NCBI RefSeq assembly: GCF_005938745.2
Contig: NZ_VCBX02000001.1
Coordinates: 1,073,501-1,137,500 of the forward strand
Direction: 5' to 3'
Length of the DNA: 64,000 bases
Origin: Rhodococcus sp. KBS0724
GTDB taxonomy: Bacteria; Actinomycetota; Actinomycetes; Mycobacteriales; Mycobacteriaceae
The notes below the pieces were generated by a model. The model was not told where the DNA came from and ran no database searches. It worked only from the letters and a program-made list of their open reading frames with translations. Numbering within the stretch: position 1 is the stretch's first letter; each line of letters opens with the position of its first letter. Of this stretch, positions 63,535 to 64,000 are shown in pieces. A program made the position numbers and the translations under genes.

Positions 63535-64000
63535 TGAGCACGATGGATCGGCGTGGTTACGCGTCGCTGTTCGGACCGACTGCGGGCGATCAGATCCGGT
63601 TGGCCGATACCGATCTCTGGATCGAGATCGAGCACGACTACACCGCAACGGGCGACGAAATGGTGTTCGGCGGCGGCAAGAGCATCCGTGAATCCATGGG
63701 ACAGGGCACGACCACCCGCGATCAGGGCGCACTCGACGTGGTCATCACCAATGCCGTGATTCTCGATCACTGGGGAATTGTCCGGGCAGACGTCGGAATT
63801 CGTGACGGTCGCATCGTGGCGATCGGGAAGTCGGGTAACCCCGACATCATGAACGGCGTGCATCCCAAGCTGCTCATCGGGCCGAGCACCGACGTGATCG
63901 CCGGAGAGGGAAGGATTCTCACCGCCGGCGCGATCGATACGCACGTGCACATTCTCAGTGAGATCGAGATGCTGGAGGCGCTCGCCACCGGCACGACGAC
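63534..64000 (+). CDS. ureC: Urease alpha subunit, N-terminal part
   Basis: The frame from GTG 63534 (or ATG 63543) runs open to the window edge and covers about 155 residues of the catalytic subunit. [33 protein letters not shown] and [14 protein letters not shown] are conserved. DTHVHI includes the first two nickel-ligand histidines. The rest of the gene and the accessory genes lie beyond the edge. Confidence 0.95.
   Translation, partial: MSTMDRRGYASLFGPTAGDQIRLADTDLWIEIEHDYTATGDEMVFGGGKSIRESMGQGTTTRDQGALDVVITNAVILDHWGIVRADVGIRDGRIVAIGKSGNPDIMNGVHPKLLIGPSTDVIAGEGRILTAGAIDTHVHILSEIEMLEALATGTT

Overview
The window is a gene-dense, high-GC actinobacterial chromosome segment, most likely Rhodococcus of the R. 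erythropolis/qingshengii type. This is inferred from mycothiol synthase, LmeA and DUF3073 genes, frequent GTG starts, four-base stop/start overlaps, and a gene order that largely follows the Mycobacterium tuberculosis Rv0775-Rv0820 block (TetR, purB, purC, ptrB, purS/purQ, DyP/M18 peptidase, purL, purF, purM, DUF3073, ygfZ/pabC, nitrobindin, sseC/sseA/thiX/lmeA, glnR, mshD, pst). No tRNA, rRNA, CRISPR array, IS element or prophage was seen.

Layout. 0-17 kb: purB, a broken DUF1254 gene, an orphan LuxR-type regulator, a secreted tyrosine phosphatase, purC-ptrB, a C4-dicarboxylate module (CitA/DpiA-like two-component pair divergent from dctA), glutathione peroxidase, a secreted metzincin-like protease, an MBL-fold hydrolase and purS-purQ. 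17-22 kb: a two-component system divergent from a DUF305 lipoprotein and a CPH-type copper ATPase. 23-28.6 kb: an arsenic island with arsC, acr3, arsR and an ArsR-acetyltransferase fusion on the minus strand, and a flavoprotein plus MFS exporter on the plus strand. Near-identical operator sequences sit at both arsenic promoters. 28.6-41.7 kb: VOC protein, M18 aminopeptidase, DyP peroxidase, purL with three coupled membrane/lipid-type genes, purF, a tandem triplet of AIM24 proteins, and purM. 41.9-46 kb: DUF3073, a ygfZ-MOSC-asparaginase operon and a PabC-like aminotransferase. 46-52 kb: cydABDC, the cytochrome bd oxidase with its assembly transporter. 52-56.5 kb: a candidate structured RNA with a 12-codon ORF, a 32-codon membrane-protein gene fused translationally to nitrobindin, and a sulfur operon (sseC, sseA, DUF4395, thiX, lmeA) with a poly-cysteine leader ORF. 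56.6-64 kb: glnR-mshD, pstSCAB behind a PHO box, and the start of the urease operon.

How the genes work together. The purine genes purB, C, S, Q, L, F and M are all here but split into separate transcription units, with unrelated genes in between. Several units concern redox and thiol chemistry (mycothiol, cysteine-responsive sulfurtransferase operon, CydDC, gpx, DyP) and metal or metalloid defence (Cu, As). The nutrient block at the right end joins nitrogen (GlnR, urease) and phosphate (Pst) acquisition.

The least explained items are the 52.15-52.34 kb RNA/peptide element, the AIM24 triplet, the ArsR-GNAT fusion with its shared operators, the small membrane protein coupled to nitrobindin, and the paired palindromes in front of cydA.
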